The notes under the pieces were generated by a model. That model did no database searches. It was given only the letters and a program-made list of their open reading frames with translations, and had not been told where the DNA came from. From contig CAZZCS010000053.1 of assembly GCA_964652645.1 (NCBI GenBank), forward strand, positions 1-16,427: DNA of 16,427 nt. The letters are read 5' to 3'. Position numbers and translations under genes: made by a program. Origin of the DNA: CAZZCS01 sp964652645. GTDB taxonomy: Bacteria; Cloacimonadota; Cloacimonadia; Cloacimonadales; Cloacimonadaceae. Positions 1 to 8,045 of the stretch are shown piece by piece; within the stretch, counting starts at the first letter, position 1, and each line of letters begins with the position of its first letter.

Positions 1-408
1 GGCCCGGTACTCACTGATCTTGTTTTCCAGGGCTTTTTTGTAACCTAGAAGCAGCGTTATCTGTTCATCCTGGTCTAGCATGTCCAGGTTATAAAAGGCT
101 ACATCTGCCTGCCAGCGAAGGTGTTCCGGCTCCTGGAGAAGGTCGCGTATCTTCTCTTTGAATGCCTCTATCCCCTCGGGGGTAAGCTGATAGACTTTTC
201 TGGCTCTGTTTTCTTCGGAAATCTCCATCTTGGATTCTACGAAGTTCATAAACTCCATTTTGCTCAGAGCTTTGTAAATTGCAGACATGGATAGCTCTGT
301 CCAAAACCTCATATCCCGGTATTGAACGTCTTTTTCAATTTGGTAGGGATGTTTGGCACCTTCGCTCAGAAGGCCCAGTAATGCGGCTTCAGCGCTTGTG
401 ATACTCAT
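1..408 (-). CDS. PadR-family transcriptional regulator (partial, C-terminus beyond window)
   Basis: This is the first 136 codons of a winged-helix repressor of the PadR family, cut by the left window edge. The N-terminus (residues 1-85) has the PadR pattern: an opening helix (AALLGLLSEG), an HPYQI segment where PadR proteins usually have GYEI or GYQI, a recognition-helix region (SMSAIYKALSKME), and a wing ending ARKVYQLTPEG. From about residue 90 the start of the helical C-terminal dimerisation part is visible (EPEHLRWQADVAFYNLD). The ATG at 408-406 follows a strong GGAGG ribosome site 5-6 nt upstream, and a promoter sits just beyond it. Family members are usually about 180 residues and often repress their own gene and a neighbouring transporter or stress gene. 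The effector and targets cannot be read here. The gene follows the histidine-kinase gene on the same strand but has its own promoter. Confidence 0.88.
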   Translation of the reverse strand, partial: MSITSAEAALLGLLSEGAKHPYQIEKDVQYRDMRFWTELSMSAIYKALSKMEFMNFVESKMEISEENRARKVYQLTPEGIEAFKEKIRDLLQEPEHLRWQADVAFYNLDMLDQDEQITLLLGYKKALENKISEYRA

Positions 409-424
409 GTGTTCCTCCACTTAT

Positions 425-446
425 CGTAGTGCTAGCATGCTATACG
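425..446. promoter_or_regulatory. Candidate operator: palindrome in the padR-like leader
   Basis: A perfect 10-bp palindrome, TAGCATGCTA (433-442), lies between the -10 element and the ribosome site of the PadR-like gene. It is flanked by CGTA (425-428) and TACG (443-446), which extend the symmetry if a 4-nt bulge (429-432) is allowed. PadR regulators commonly bind inverted repeats overlapping their own promoter, so autoregulation is plausible. This rests on position and symmetry only. Confidence 0.3.
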
Positions 447-452
447 TGGAGC

Positions 453-481
453 ATATTATACGAGTACAATATATCTGTCAA
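453..481 (-). promoter_or_regulatory. Sigma70-type promoter of the padR-like gene
   Basis: Reading the minus strand, a consensus -35 box TTGACA (481-476) is followed by TATAATAT (460-453). The spacer is 15 nt if TATAAT is used, or 17 nt if the overlapping TAATAT is used. The gene start lies about 45 nt downstream of the -10 box. The -35 box begins only 8 nt past the stop codon of the hybrid-kinase gene, so the regulator is probably transcribed separately from the upstream block. Confidence 0.65.
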
Positions 482-488
482 GCACTAT

Positions 489-3400
489 TTACGTACCGCT
501 CAAAACCCGGATAAGCTCGTTGAAGTCGATGGGTTTGCTGATGTAATCGTCCATGCCGGCTTCTATACAGATCTTGCGGTCTTCATCCATGGCATTGGCT
601 GTCATGGCGATGATATGGGGTTGTTTCTTGAGAGGCAGGCCACGGATCATCCTGGTGGCTTCCAAGCCGTTCATCACTGGCATTACTACGTCCATCAGGA
701 CAATATCATAAGCCTTGCGTTTTATCTCTTCGAGCGCTTCTGCACCATTTCCCGCCACGTCAGCATCATAGCCCAGCTTACTGAGGACGTTGCGGATCAG
801 TTTCTGGTTTACGATATTATCTTCTGCCACCAGGATTGTGTGGGGGTAAGACTTGGCTACCCGAGTGTCAAACTCCTCCATCCTCCCCCGGGTACGGATG
901 TGGGAGGAACCCGTCATAATAGCCAGGATCATCTCTGCCAGATCAATGAGCTTGATCGGCTTTGTGATAAAGTGATTCAGGGGATCTCTTTGCTGTTCGA
1001 GATCCAGTACTTTTTTGCCTATGGTGCGCACAAAGATAATCGGGGCATGAGCGTATTGGGGCATGGAACGGAACATTTTGAGCTGCCCCAGAGTGGTCAA
1101 GGGAGATTCAATGCATTCGACAATGCCCAGGCTGAAGACTATGCCCTGAGCGAGGAACTGCATAATATCCTGAGGATCATTAACGGCGTGGACTATTATA
1201 TCGTAAGATGCGAGATACTCTTCTACAAGCTGATACATGATGGCATTTGAGAGCTTCACAAAGATGTATTTCCCCGCGAGTTCTTTCAGATTGATCTCTG
1301 GAAGCAGGAGATCATAGAGGACATGAGTCTTGAAGCTAAATTCAAATACAGAGCCTTGTCCGGGCTCACTTTTTACACTGATCCCACCATCCATCATATT
1401 GGCCAGGCGTTGAGAAATAGGCAGCCCCAGGCCGGTGCCTCCGTATTTCCTCTCTGTCGTGTTATCCGCCTGAGCAAAGGGTTTAAATATGGTTTGGACT
1501 CTATCCTCTTTGATGCCTATGCCAGTATCCTGAATGGCGATTTGTAAGCGAGCGGACTGGTTGTTTCGCTCCAGGATGTTTATGCCGATCTTTATATGCC
1601 CACTTTCTGTGAATTTGATAGCGTTGCCGACGAGGTTCAGGAGCACCTGCCTGATCCTGGTGCTGTCTCCAAAGATTTGCCACCGGAGATCTGGATTTGG
1701 CACAAAGATCAGTTCCAGATTCTTTTCGGCAGCTTTTACAGAGAGGAGTTCCAGCACATCTTCGATGCAATTGTTCAAGTTGAAGGCATGATTACTGAGC
1801 TCGATGATCCCAGATTCGATCTTGGAGAAATCCAGGATATCATTTATCAGATCCAGAAGTGCATCACCACTGGTTCTGATGGTCTCCACATAGTCCTGCA
1901 GTTCCGGATTGAGATCCAGATGCTTCAGCAAGTTTGCCATGCCGATTATTCCGTTCATTGGGGTTCTGATCTCGTGACTCATGATTGCCAGGAAGCTAGA
2001 TTTGGCCAGGTTTGCCTTTTCCGCTTCCTCTTTGGCTTCCTGGAGCTGGTGCATGGTCTGATCTCCAGAAATAGCCCCGGAGATGGAGTTTGAGATCGTC
2101 AGCATGATCACTTCATCACCCTTGGACCATTCCCTGGCTTCGTGTTTAAATACGTAGTAAACTACTCCCCAAAGACATTTATCCACCAAAACAGGAGTAA
2201 CGATATAGGAAGCAGGAAGCTCCTCTGAGAGAGGATTTAGCTGTTCTACCACGGCACTCTTCTGGTGAACAGCATGCCCTTGGATGAGTTCCTGTAGTAC
2301 CTCTGGAGTACGCAACATCTGCGGGAAGGATTCATCCGCTGTCGTTCCTGGATCATCGGTATGTGATATCCAGGTCGTGAAGAGATCTGTAGCGATCTCA
2401 TCGTCCTGATTGCGATACAGATTTACTCTACTACAGCCTAAAGCTCGCCCAATGATGGACATAGCGGTACTGATCCCGTTGTCTAGATCCGTTGCCGTCA
2501 GCAGATAGTTACTGGCGTAGGACAGACCATAGAGAATCCTGCTTTGGTTTACCAAAGTGAGGTTTAGCTTTTTCTGCTCGGTGATATCAAAGAGCACAGA
2601 CAGCAAGCAAGGCTCGTTCGCAAATTCGATAATTTCAGCAAAAAACAAGCCATTGATCAAGCTTCCGGATTTGGTTTTCAGGGTGATCTCCACATGTGCC
2701 AGGGAGCCCTGTTTCTGCAGCAAATCCAGGTAATAAGCCCTGTTGTCAAAATCGAAATACAGGCCAAACTCATCAGCTTTGCGGCCAATCACTTCTTCCC
2801 TGGTATAGCCCGTGAGACGGGTAAAGCTCTCATTGATATCCAGATATACTCCGTCTTTCATACTGGAGACTATCATGATCACAGGGTTGTCATAGAAGGC
2901 TTTACGGAATTTCTTTTCGGATACTTCCAGCTTATGCTCTGCTTCGATCCTGTCCGTAATATCGTGTGAGATCAGGAAGTATAGCTCTCGATTGTTCCAT
3001 TGCACTGTACTGATGCGGGTTTCAAAATGAGGGCTGTGATTTCTGGCTACCTTCAGTTGCAGCCGTGAATATCCATTTGCCTCATTCAACGCGGGGAGCA
3101 TGCTGGCTTCAAACTGCTGAGGATCGTCCACCACGAAGTAATCGTAGAGCATGTTCCCTTCGAGCTGGCGTAAGCTGATGCCCAGCACCTTGCAGGTCTG
3201 CTCGTTTACCATCAGAATCTTCCAGTCCTTCTCCACCAGCCACAAGGCATCTCCCACTCTATTGAAAAGCCGAAAATAGTTTTTCTGATTCTCCTTGATA
3301 ATGGCTTCTTTGATTTGGAGCTCTGCAATATCGCGCTCGGCTTGAGAACGTAACAGATCTATTCTGCTCAGAGTCCTATACAGGAGGTAACTGATCCCAA

Positions 3401-3710
3401 AGATCACGAGGGATTGCAGCGAGATATACAACACATTGTAGCTATTGAAGATATAGCGATAGAGATAATACATGAGCAGCAGCAGGAAAGATACATACAA
3501 TCCTCTCTTGCGGAGCAGGAAGACTGCAGCAGCTACATTTGCCGTGTAGAGAACGCTGAGCGTACCTCTGATGTAATATACATCTGTGAGATAATCCAAA
3601 AGGAAGAGAGTGATCGCCACCACTATGAGATCGATTATGAGCAGTATGCTGGTGTAACGACCCTTCAGGAGAGATGTATAACCGACGCGTTCAGATTTTT
3701 CTACACTCAT
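489..3710 (-). CDS. Hybrid histidine kinase (4 TM, PAS-PAS-GAF, HisKA-HATPase, pseudo-receiver, receiver)
   Basis: This 1073-residue membrane-bound hybrid sensor kinase begins with four hydrophobic segments (about 21-41, 51-66, 71-88 and 93-111) and a short coiled linker. Two PAS domains follow (about 140-255 and 265-380), then a GAF-like domain (about 390-545) and a helical linker (about 553-570). The HisKA box SHEIRTPMNG carries phospho-acceptor His579. The ATPase domain has its N-box Asn696, DTGIGI (728-733) and GGTGLGL (757-763). Two receiver-like domains follow. The first (about 813-935) has Glu865 where the phospho-acceptor Asp should be and lacks the acidic pair, but keeps Lys917. The second (about 957-1073) is intact, with Glu963/Asp964, Asp1007, Thr1037 and Lys1059. 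No Hpt domain or DNA-binding partner is encoded here, so output probably passes to a partner elsewhere. The ATG at 3710 is 3 nt after the upstream stop, with only a weak ribosome site, which suggests translational coupling. The signal sensed is unknown. Confidence 0.93.
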   Translation of the reverse strand: MSVEKSERVGYTSLLKGRYTSILLIIDLIVVAITLFLLDYLTDVYYIRGTLSVLYTANVAAAVFLLRKRGLYVSFLLLLMYYLYRYIFNSYNVLYISLQSLVIFGISYLLYRTLSRIDLLRSQAERDIAELQIKEAIIKENQKNYFRLFNRVGDALWLVEKDWKILMVNEQTCKVLGISLRQLEGNMLYDYFVVDDPQQFEASMLPALNEANGYSRLQLKVARNHSPHFETRISTVQWNNRELYFLISHDITDRIEAEHKLEVSEKKFRKAFYDNPVIMIVSSMKDGVYLDINESFTRLTGYTREEVIGRKADEFGLYFDFDNRAYYLDLLQKQGSLAHVEITLKTKSGSLINGLFFAEIIEFANEPCLLSVLFDITEQKKLNLTLVNQSRILYGLSYASNYLLTATDLDNGISTAMSIIGRALGCSRVNLYRNQDDEIATDLFTTWISHTDDPGTTADESFPQMLRTPEVLQELIQGHAVHQKSAVVEQLNPLSEELPASYIVTPVLVDKCLWGVVYYVFKHEAREWSKGDEVIMLTISNSISGAISGDQTMHQLQEAKEEAEKANLAKSSFLAIMSHEIRTPMNGIIGMANLLKHLDLNPELQDYVETIRTSGDALLDLINDILDFSKIESGIIELSNHAFNLNNCIEDVLELLSVKAAEKNLELIFVPNPDLRWQIFGDSTRIRQVLLNLVGNAIKFTESGHIKIGINILERNNQSARLQIAIQDTGIGIKEDRVQTIFKPFAQADNTTERKYGGTGLGLPISQRLANMMDGGISVKSEPGQGSVFEFSFKTHVLYDLLLPEINLKELAGKYIFVKLSNAIMYQLVEEYLASYDIIVHAVNDPQDIMQFLAQGIVFSLGIVECIESPLTTLGQLKMFRSMPQYAHAPIIFVRTIGKKVLDLEQQRDPLNHFITKPIKLIDLAEMILAIMTGSSHIRTRGRMEEFDTRVAKSYPHTILVAEDNIVNQKLIRNVLSKLGYDADVAGNGAEALEEIKRKAYDIVLMDVVMPVMNGLEATRMIRGLPLKKQPHIIAMTANAMDEDRKICIEAGMDDYISKPIDFNELIRVLSGT

Positions 3711-3713
3711 AAA

Positions 3714-5138
3714 CTACTCGACTTTGACAAAGGTCTTTCTAATTCCTGCACACTCCAGCAGATACATGCCAGGTGAAAGATTGGAAACATCGAGAGAATA
3801 CTCTCCCTTTTGATTTGGCTCGCCTGGCATCCAGCTCATGACTCTCTGCCCGCGAAGATTGAACAAGCCTATCTTCTGCGCTTTAGCCTTCTTGGGGATA
3901 ATAAGATTGATGATACTGGATGAGGGATTGGGGTAAAGCTGGATAACAGGAGGAGCAAGCGTTTCAACCGAGTACGAGACAGGAGCATGGAAGTAGTGGC
4001 TTACGAAGGACTGATTATCGTCTGAAAACCTGAGCTCTATCACAGACCATTCTCCCAGGGGAGGCAGAGCAGGGATGTTTCCTGTGTACAATTGGCTTGT
4101 ATCAAAGCTCAATGTCCCCTCGGGTAAGAGCTCCGAATGATAAATACCATCCAGATACACTTTGCTATAGAGCGGGAAATTGTGATCCTGGTCACTATAC
4201 TCTATGCTAAAGGCAGCGCCATAGGGTTCGTCTGTAAAATCTATCACGGCATTGGTCAGCGCCGGCTGCTGCAGATTGGCTCGATTTGCCTCCTGGGGTA
4301 AAAAGAGGATATTGCCAGCCGGGGTACTATCTGCCTCCTGAGTGCCACCCGTGAGGGTAATCCTCGATGTAATAGCCATTGAGCCCACCAAAGGATAATC
4401 TGGATCATACCAGCTCATAAAATCAGCATCCGATACCAGGGCACTGCGGGCACAGGACAGATAGAGGGTGTTATTGGCAGTGTCCACGCTACTTACTATA
4501 TCGCCGATCCTCTGTAAATCCGAGAAACCAGTACCCGTGATCTTGTAAAGACCGGGGGAGATTACTCCTGGTAGTGTCAGCGTGTACATGAGGCCATATA
4601 CGGGAGGGTTATCATTGGGATCTGCATTGGGGTTTACCATAATAGCCATATAGGAAAAGTTTGTAAAACCAGAGCTGACTGGGAAGCCTCCCCCACTATT
4701 CTGGAGAGCAAAGTAGATCCGATCCGCGGTAAAAGTGACATAGAGAGCTGTAAGATCAAGATTTACATTGCTAAAGTTTTGATCTCCGGTGGGATCTGTG
4801 GTCATCAAAGAGAATGCACTCACATCGTTACCGGCATAAACATCCCAAAACACAGGGTTTAGCCTGATGCCATCAGCTTCACTACGGAAGCCAATATAGC
4901 CATGCGCAGGGTTGGGAAGGCTCGCCCTGAACCAATCCGGGTAATCGTAATATGGAGTGCTACCGGTAGCACTTACCTGGCTACCATCATGATACAGAAC
5001 CTGATCATTAGCTTCAGAGCGAAACAAGAGCTGAAGGTCTGTCTCATCAACGGAATAATACACAGTACTCAAGGGCTGTTGGGCAAACACCAGACTCACA
5101 TAACTGATGATGAACATAGCAGTAAGCCATTTAATCAC
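3714..5138 (-). CDS. Secreted protein with type IX secretion (Por) C-terminal sorting domain
   Basis: This protein of about 474 residues has a Sec signal peptide (basic MIKW, hydrophobic core, likely cleavage after VSLVFA). The large body is rich in beta-strand and Asp/Asn/Gly/Pro, and I do not recognise it. The last 75 or so residues match the T9SS type A sorting domain: LYPNPSS, then IGLFNLRGQRV, LDVSNLSPGMYLLE and a final KTFVKVE. Such domains direct export across the outer membrane by the Por machinery and are usually removed or linked to the surface. An upstream in-frame GTG at 5144 would share its first base with the AGGAGG ribosome site (5149-5144). The next GTG, at 5138, lies 5 nt after that site and gives a cleaner signal peptide, so I chose it. 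The gene sits between an outer-membrane protein gene and a sensor-kinase gene. Binding, adhesive or enzymatic function cannot be decided. Confidence 0.88.
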   Translation of the reverse strand: MIKWLTAMFIISYVSLVFAQQPLSTVYYSVDETDLQLLFRSEANDQVLYHDGSQVSATGSTPYYDYPDWFRASLPNPAHGYIGFRSEADGIRLNPVFWDVYAGNDVSAFSLMTTDPTGDQNFSNVNLDLTALYVTFTADRIYFALQNSGGGFPVSSGFTNFSYMAIMVNPNADPNDNPPVYGLMYTLTLPGVISPGLYKITGTGFSDLQRIGDIVSSVDTANNTLYLSCARSALVSDADFMSWYDPDYPLVGSMAITSRITLTGGTQEADSTPAGNILFLPQEANRANLQQPALTNAVIDFTDEPYGAAFSIEYSDQDHNFPLYSKVYLDGIYHSELLPEGTLSFDTSQLYTGNIPALPPLGEWSVIELRFSDDNQSFVSHYFHAPVSYSVETLAPPVIQLYPNPSSSIINLIIPKKAKAQKIGLFNLRGQRVMSWMPGEPNQKGEYSLDVSNLSPGMYLLECAGIRKTFVKVE

Positions 5139-5147
5139 ATTCACCTC

Positions 5148-5858
5148 CTAAAACCTGGCACCCAGCAATAAAGAATAGGTCTGATTGCGCAATTCCACAC
5201 CTGGGAAGTCCGCATAGGTGGGCAGCATGAGATAATCCCAACCGAGGGTAAACCTGTACTCCAGGAAGAGATCATACATACTCTTGAACTCAATCTTACC
5301 ACCGTACACAAAGCTAAAATCAAACATATTTACATCTTTCAAGTCCGACTTTTCTCTGATCGGAATCTCCGTAAAGCTGCCATTATCGGGGAAGTATAGC
5401 TTCCCATCCAGTTCGTGACTGCCATGTATCTTCAAGGACATCGCAGTACCGGTAATAGCAGAGAGCCTAAAGCCAGGAGCCTCGATCACCGCCAGCTTCA
5501 TCAACACCGGAACTTCGATGTACTCCATATAATATAACACATTCATGACGGCAGGCTTGGAAAGATTTTCCATCACGCCATCAATCTCAATACTTTTAAT
5601 CTTGATTGTCTGGTTTGAGCCCTTCATAGAGTATAGTAGTTCATAGCCCAGGCTGAGGTTGCCAGCCGCTTTCAGATCGAGATACAAGCCCGCTATGGCC
5701 CCAGTCCTGACCCTACTGTGAACCTCGTAATCTGAAGCCTGATCCTTGGTTCCATAATGCGTGGCAATATTGAGTCCAGCCTTTACCCCATAATCCAACC
5801 CAGCCAGTGAAGCTGAAAATATCCAAAGAAACCCAACAAAGAGAAGGATTCTACGCAT
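5148..5858 (-). CDS. Outer-membrane beta-barrel protein (porin-family, OMP_b-brl type)
   Basis: This protein of about 236 residues has a signal peptide (MRRILLFVGFLWIFSASLAG). It resembles the small outer-membrane beta-barrel families common in Bacteroidota and relatives. Visible barrel signs are the opening LDYGVKAGLNIATHYG, alternating amphipathic strands such as TGAIAGLYLDLKAAGNLSLG and IEFKSMYDLFLEYRFTLGWD, and a C-terminal strand ending in Phe (SLLLGARF), the typical assembly signal. Two starts are possible: ATG at 5876, or ATG at 5858. I prefer 5858 because it gives a standard signal peptide and only an 8-nt ATGCGTAG overlap with the upstream stop, but neither has a strong ribosome site. 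The stop codon overlaps the ribosome site of the following T9SS cargo gene. The cargo of the barrel, if any, is unknown. Confidence 0.8.
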   Translation of the reverse strand: MRRILLFVGFLWIFSASLAGLDYGVKAGLNIATHYGTKDQASDYEVHSRVRTGAIAGLYLDLKAAGNLSLGYELLYSMKGSNQTIKIKSIEIDGVMENLSKPAVMNVLYYMEYIEVPVLMKLAVIEAPGFRLSAITGTAMSLKIHGSHELDGKLYFPDNGSFTEIPIREKSDLKDVNMFDFSFVYGGKIEFKSMYDLFLEYRFTLGWDYLMLPTYADFPGVELRNQTYSLLLGARF

Positions 5859-6585
5859 CCAGGCCAGTCCATTCATCGATTTGATGCTGCATAGTACTGC
5901 GGATAGAATCCATCAAATCCTGTTTTTCCATATTTTTGGCTGCGTCAGGTGGGATGGGTGGCATGATCTTGACCTTTACAATGGAGCCCCTGATGCGTCT
6001 TCGTGCCTCAAAAATCTTCCAGGTTCCGCAGATCGTGATGGGAACGATCGTCGCTTCAGACATCAAGGCCAGCTTTATACTTCCATAGTGGAAAGGGCCA
6101 ACGGTAGTCCCCTTGCTACGGGTTCCCTCGGGGAAGATCACGATCGGGTAGCCGGAACGGATCACTTCTGCTCCAGCTTCAATGGATTTGATTGCATTCC
6201 GGGGGTTCTTACGATCGATAAAAATGCAATGCAGTTCTTTCATCCAGTGACTCAGGATGGGTATCTTGAAGAGCTCCTGCTTGGCTATAAAGCCCATTTG
6301 CTGCTGGGAAAACCCCATCAGAACAGGTATGTCAAAGAGGCCCTGATGATTGGAGATGAAGCAGAGATTTTGCCCCTGGGGAAGATTCTCCAGCCCAGCT
6401 AGCTCCACTCTCGTTCCGGTCGTAAGCACCGTGACTCTGCCCCAAAATCTTCCACAAGCACTCACGAAGCGTCGGTATCCCTGCAAAGTCAGAAACAGGC
6501 GTGATATGCGCACAAAAAATAGAGCAAGCATGCAGAAGAGCATCAGAATCACGAAAAATACTGTCCAAATCACTGTGAAGATCAT
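5851..6585 (-). CDS. plsC: 1-acyl-sn-glycerol-3-phosphate acyltransferase (PlsC family)
   Basis: This is a 244-residue membrane-associated acyltransferase. It would add a second acyl chain to lysophosphatidic acid, giving phosphatidic acid for phospholipid synthesis at the inner membrane. It begins with a long hydrophobic helix (about residues 1-27). The family blocks follow: the catalytic NHQGLFD (NHx4D motif, about 79-85), GFIAKQELFKIP (about 98-109), and the substrate-binding FPEGTRS (about 151-157). The ATG at 6585 was chosen over an upstream one at 6654 because the latter lies inside the preceding gene and lacks family similarity, while GGAAG sits about 9 nt before 6585. It starts 14 nt after the deacetylase-like gene and overlaps the barrel gene by 8 nt. 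Related enzymes acylate other lysolipids, so exact specificity is inferred. Confidence 0.9.
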   Translation of the reverse strand: MIFTVIWTVFFVILMLFCMLALFFVRISRLFLTLQGYRRFVSACGRFWGRVTVLTTGTRVELAGLENLPQGQNLCFISNHQGLFDIPVLMGFSQQQMGFIAKQELFKIPILSHWMKELHCIFIDRKNPRNAIKSIEAGAEVIRSGYPIVIFPEGTRSKGTTVGPFHYGSIKLALMSEATIVPITICGTWKIFEARRRIRGSIVKVKIMPPIPPDAAKNMEKQDLMDSIRSTMQHQIDEWTGLDA

Positions 6586-6599
6586 ATTATATACTTCCT

Positions 6600-8045
6600 T
6601 TAATAGCTTAGAGTTACCCATTCGTCGTAAACACGTTTCAGGGATGTAATCCACCCCTTCTTTTTCTGGGCATAACGAATCGTGCTATGGTAGAGTGAGC
6701 CCCAGCCAGGATAATCGATGGGGTCAAAGGTATTGTTGTGCCACAGGAGTGAGAGATGAGACTGGTATTTTGCCGCCAGATCAATCAGCCTTTTGAGCCT
6801 TCTGGCAGCCGAGAGAGTAGTGAGGTTCATGGCTTTTTTGGAATACAGCGTCGTATCCATCACGATCAGAGGTATTTCCAACACTCTAAAGGGTCTGTTT
6901 TCTTCGATATTGAAGGGGAAGAAGGGAAAGGATATCCCGGCTCTGAAGCCGATGTTTTCCCAGTAACCAAGGGTGCTATCATACTGAATCCCCGCTTGTT
7001 CCAAAATCTTGAAGCTCTTTTGATAGTCAAAGTGTAGATAGTGGGTGCGAAATCCTGTGGGATCAAAACCAACTGCCCGCAAGGCATCTAACTCCTCTTT
7101 CAAGACATCCAGGTCAAAAGCAGAGGCTGGACTGCCGTGCAACCCTATCTCCTGCTGACCCAGAAGATCTATAATCTGCTCCCGGTATTTTACATCGAAG
7201 AGGTAGTTCTGTCTCTCATCCTCGTAGTCATTACGTGCCAGCAGAAACCAGGTGGATTTACCGCCCATTACATCTTCTGTTCTCCTGATGGATCGAACCG
7301 TTATCCAGGGATCGTAGATAAACTTTTTGTGCAGCAAATGCCCGATAATCTTGTAAGCCGCTGCTACTGGACGCTTTGAGAGAGTGTCCAGATTGTACTT
7401 GAGAGCATCTTTGACAGCCTTTTTGTCCCATACGTTCCAGTAATCTATATCGTGCGAGAGAGAGAGGACAAATTTGCTATCGTTGTTCCACATGATATCA
7501 CGTACCAGCTCCGGGCTGAACATCTCCATAACGTAGAGCAGAAGTTGACAATAGACATCCACTACCGGAATCTCAGTAAAGTCCCACCGGTATTGAAGCG
7601 ACTCCGTATAATCCACCCGTCCTTTGGGGATGCCTTTCTGGCTCATGATGTACTCGTGCCAGCAAGTCAGGAAATAAAAGCCTCCAGCAATGATGTCTTT
7701 CCGGAAAAAGCAATGATCCTGAGCCAGCGAGAAAATCTGCCCATCCTGGGAGAAGAGAAAGGGTATGTACTCTCCCTTGTAGTTTACAAATTTCACATCT
7801 TCAAGGGGATAGAGCTCCCGTTTCTGAAAAAACTCCGCCGTCTCATCCCGATAATGAATCTTGATGGGATAGCCATAAGTAGTTTCCTTGCCATAATACA
7901 GATGCGTACCCTCATAATGAGCACCATAATGAAAACGGGGATTGAGCCGCAGAATATAACAGTAGGTTCTCAGGACAAACTCCGCCTTGGGGATAAAGCT
8001 CTTATCCACATTGAGCAGGATATTTATATTGGGATACTTTTCCAT
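6600..8045 (-). CDS. Polysaccharide deacetylase-like protein (NodB/CE4-type)
   Basis: This 481-residue cytoplasmic-looking protein has no signal peptide. The C-terminal half carries a divergent NodB/CE4-type fold. LSHDIDYW (about 196-203, with His198, Asp199 and Asp201) replaces the usual TFDDG block. EIGLHGSPAS (His303) and FRTHYLHFD (Arg333 and His335) are next. YDSTLGYW (355-362) and the late block SLLWHNNTF (His436) follow. The N-terminal half (about 1-180) resembles the uncharacterised extension found before such domains in similar proteins. CE4 enzymes remove acetyl groups from amino sugars using a metal held by Asp and His. These motifs are altered enough that substrate, and even activity, are uncertain. 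The ATG directly abuts the lon stop (TAGATG), so the two are likely co-translated. Its location beside plsC and envelope genes fits a role in cell-surface glycans. Confidence 0.75.
   Translation of the reverse strand: MEKYPNINILLNVDKSFIPKAEFVLRTYCYILRLNPRFHYGAHYEGTHLYYGKETTYGYPIKIHYRDETAEFFQKRELYPLEDVKFVNYKGEYIPFLFSQDGQIFSLAQDHCFFRKDIIAGGFYFLTCWHEYIMSQKGIPKGRVDYTESLQYRWDFTEIPVVDVYCQLLLYVMEMFSPELVRDIMWNNDSKFVLSLSHDIDYWNVWDKKAVKDALKYNLDTLSKRPVAAAYKIIGHLLHKKFIYDPWITVRSIRRTEDVMGGKSTWFLLARNDYEDERQNYLFDVKYREQIIDLLGQQEIGLHGSPASAFDLDVLKEELDALRAVGFDPTGFRTHYLHFDYQKSFKILEQAGIQYDSTLGYWENIGFRAGISFPFFPFNIEENRPFRVLEIPLIVMDTTLYSKKAMNLTTLSAARRLKRLIDLAAKYQSHLSLLWHNNTFDPIDYPGWGSLYHSTIRYAQKKKGWITSLKRVYDEWVTLSY

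Noticed and set aside
429..1250. A 273-codon plus-strand open frame opposite the hybrid-kinase gene
   Set aside because: It is wholly antisense to well-conserved receiver and pseudo-receiver coding sequence, has no ribosome site and resembles no protein family.
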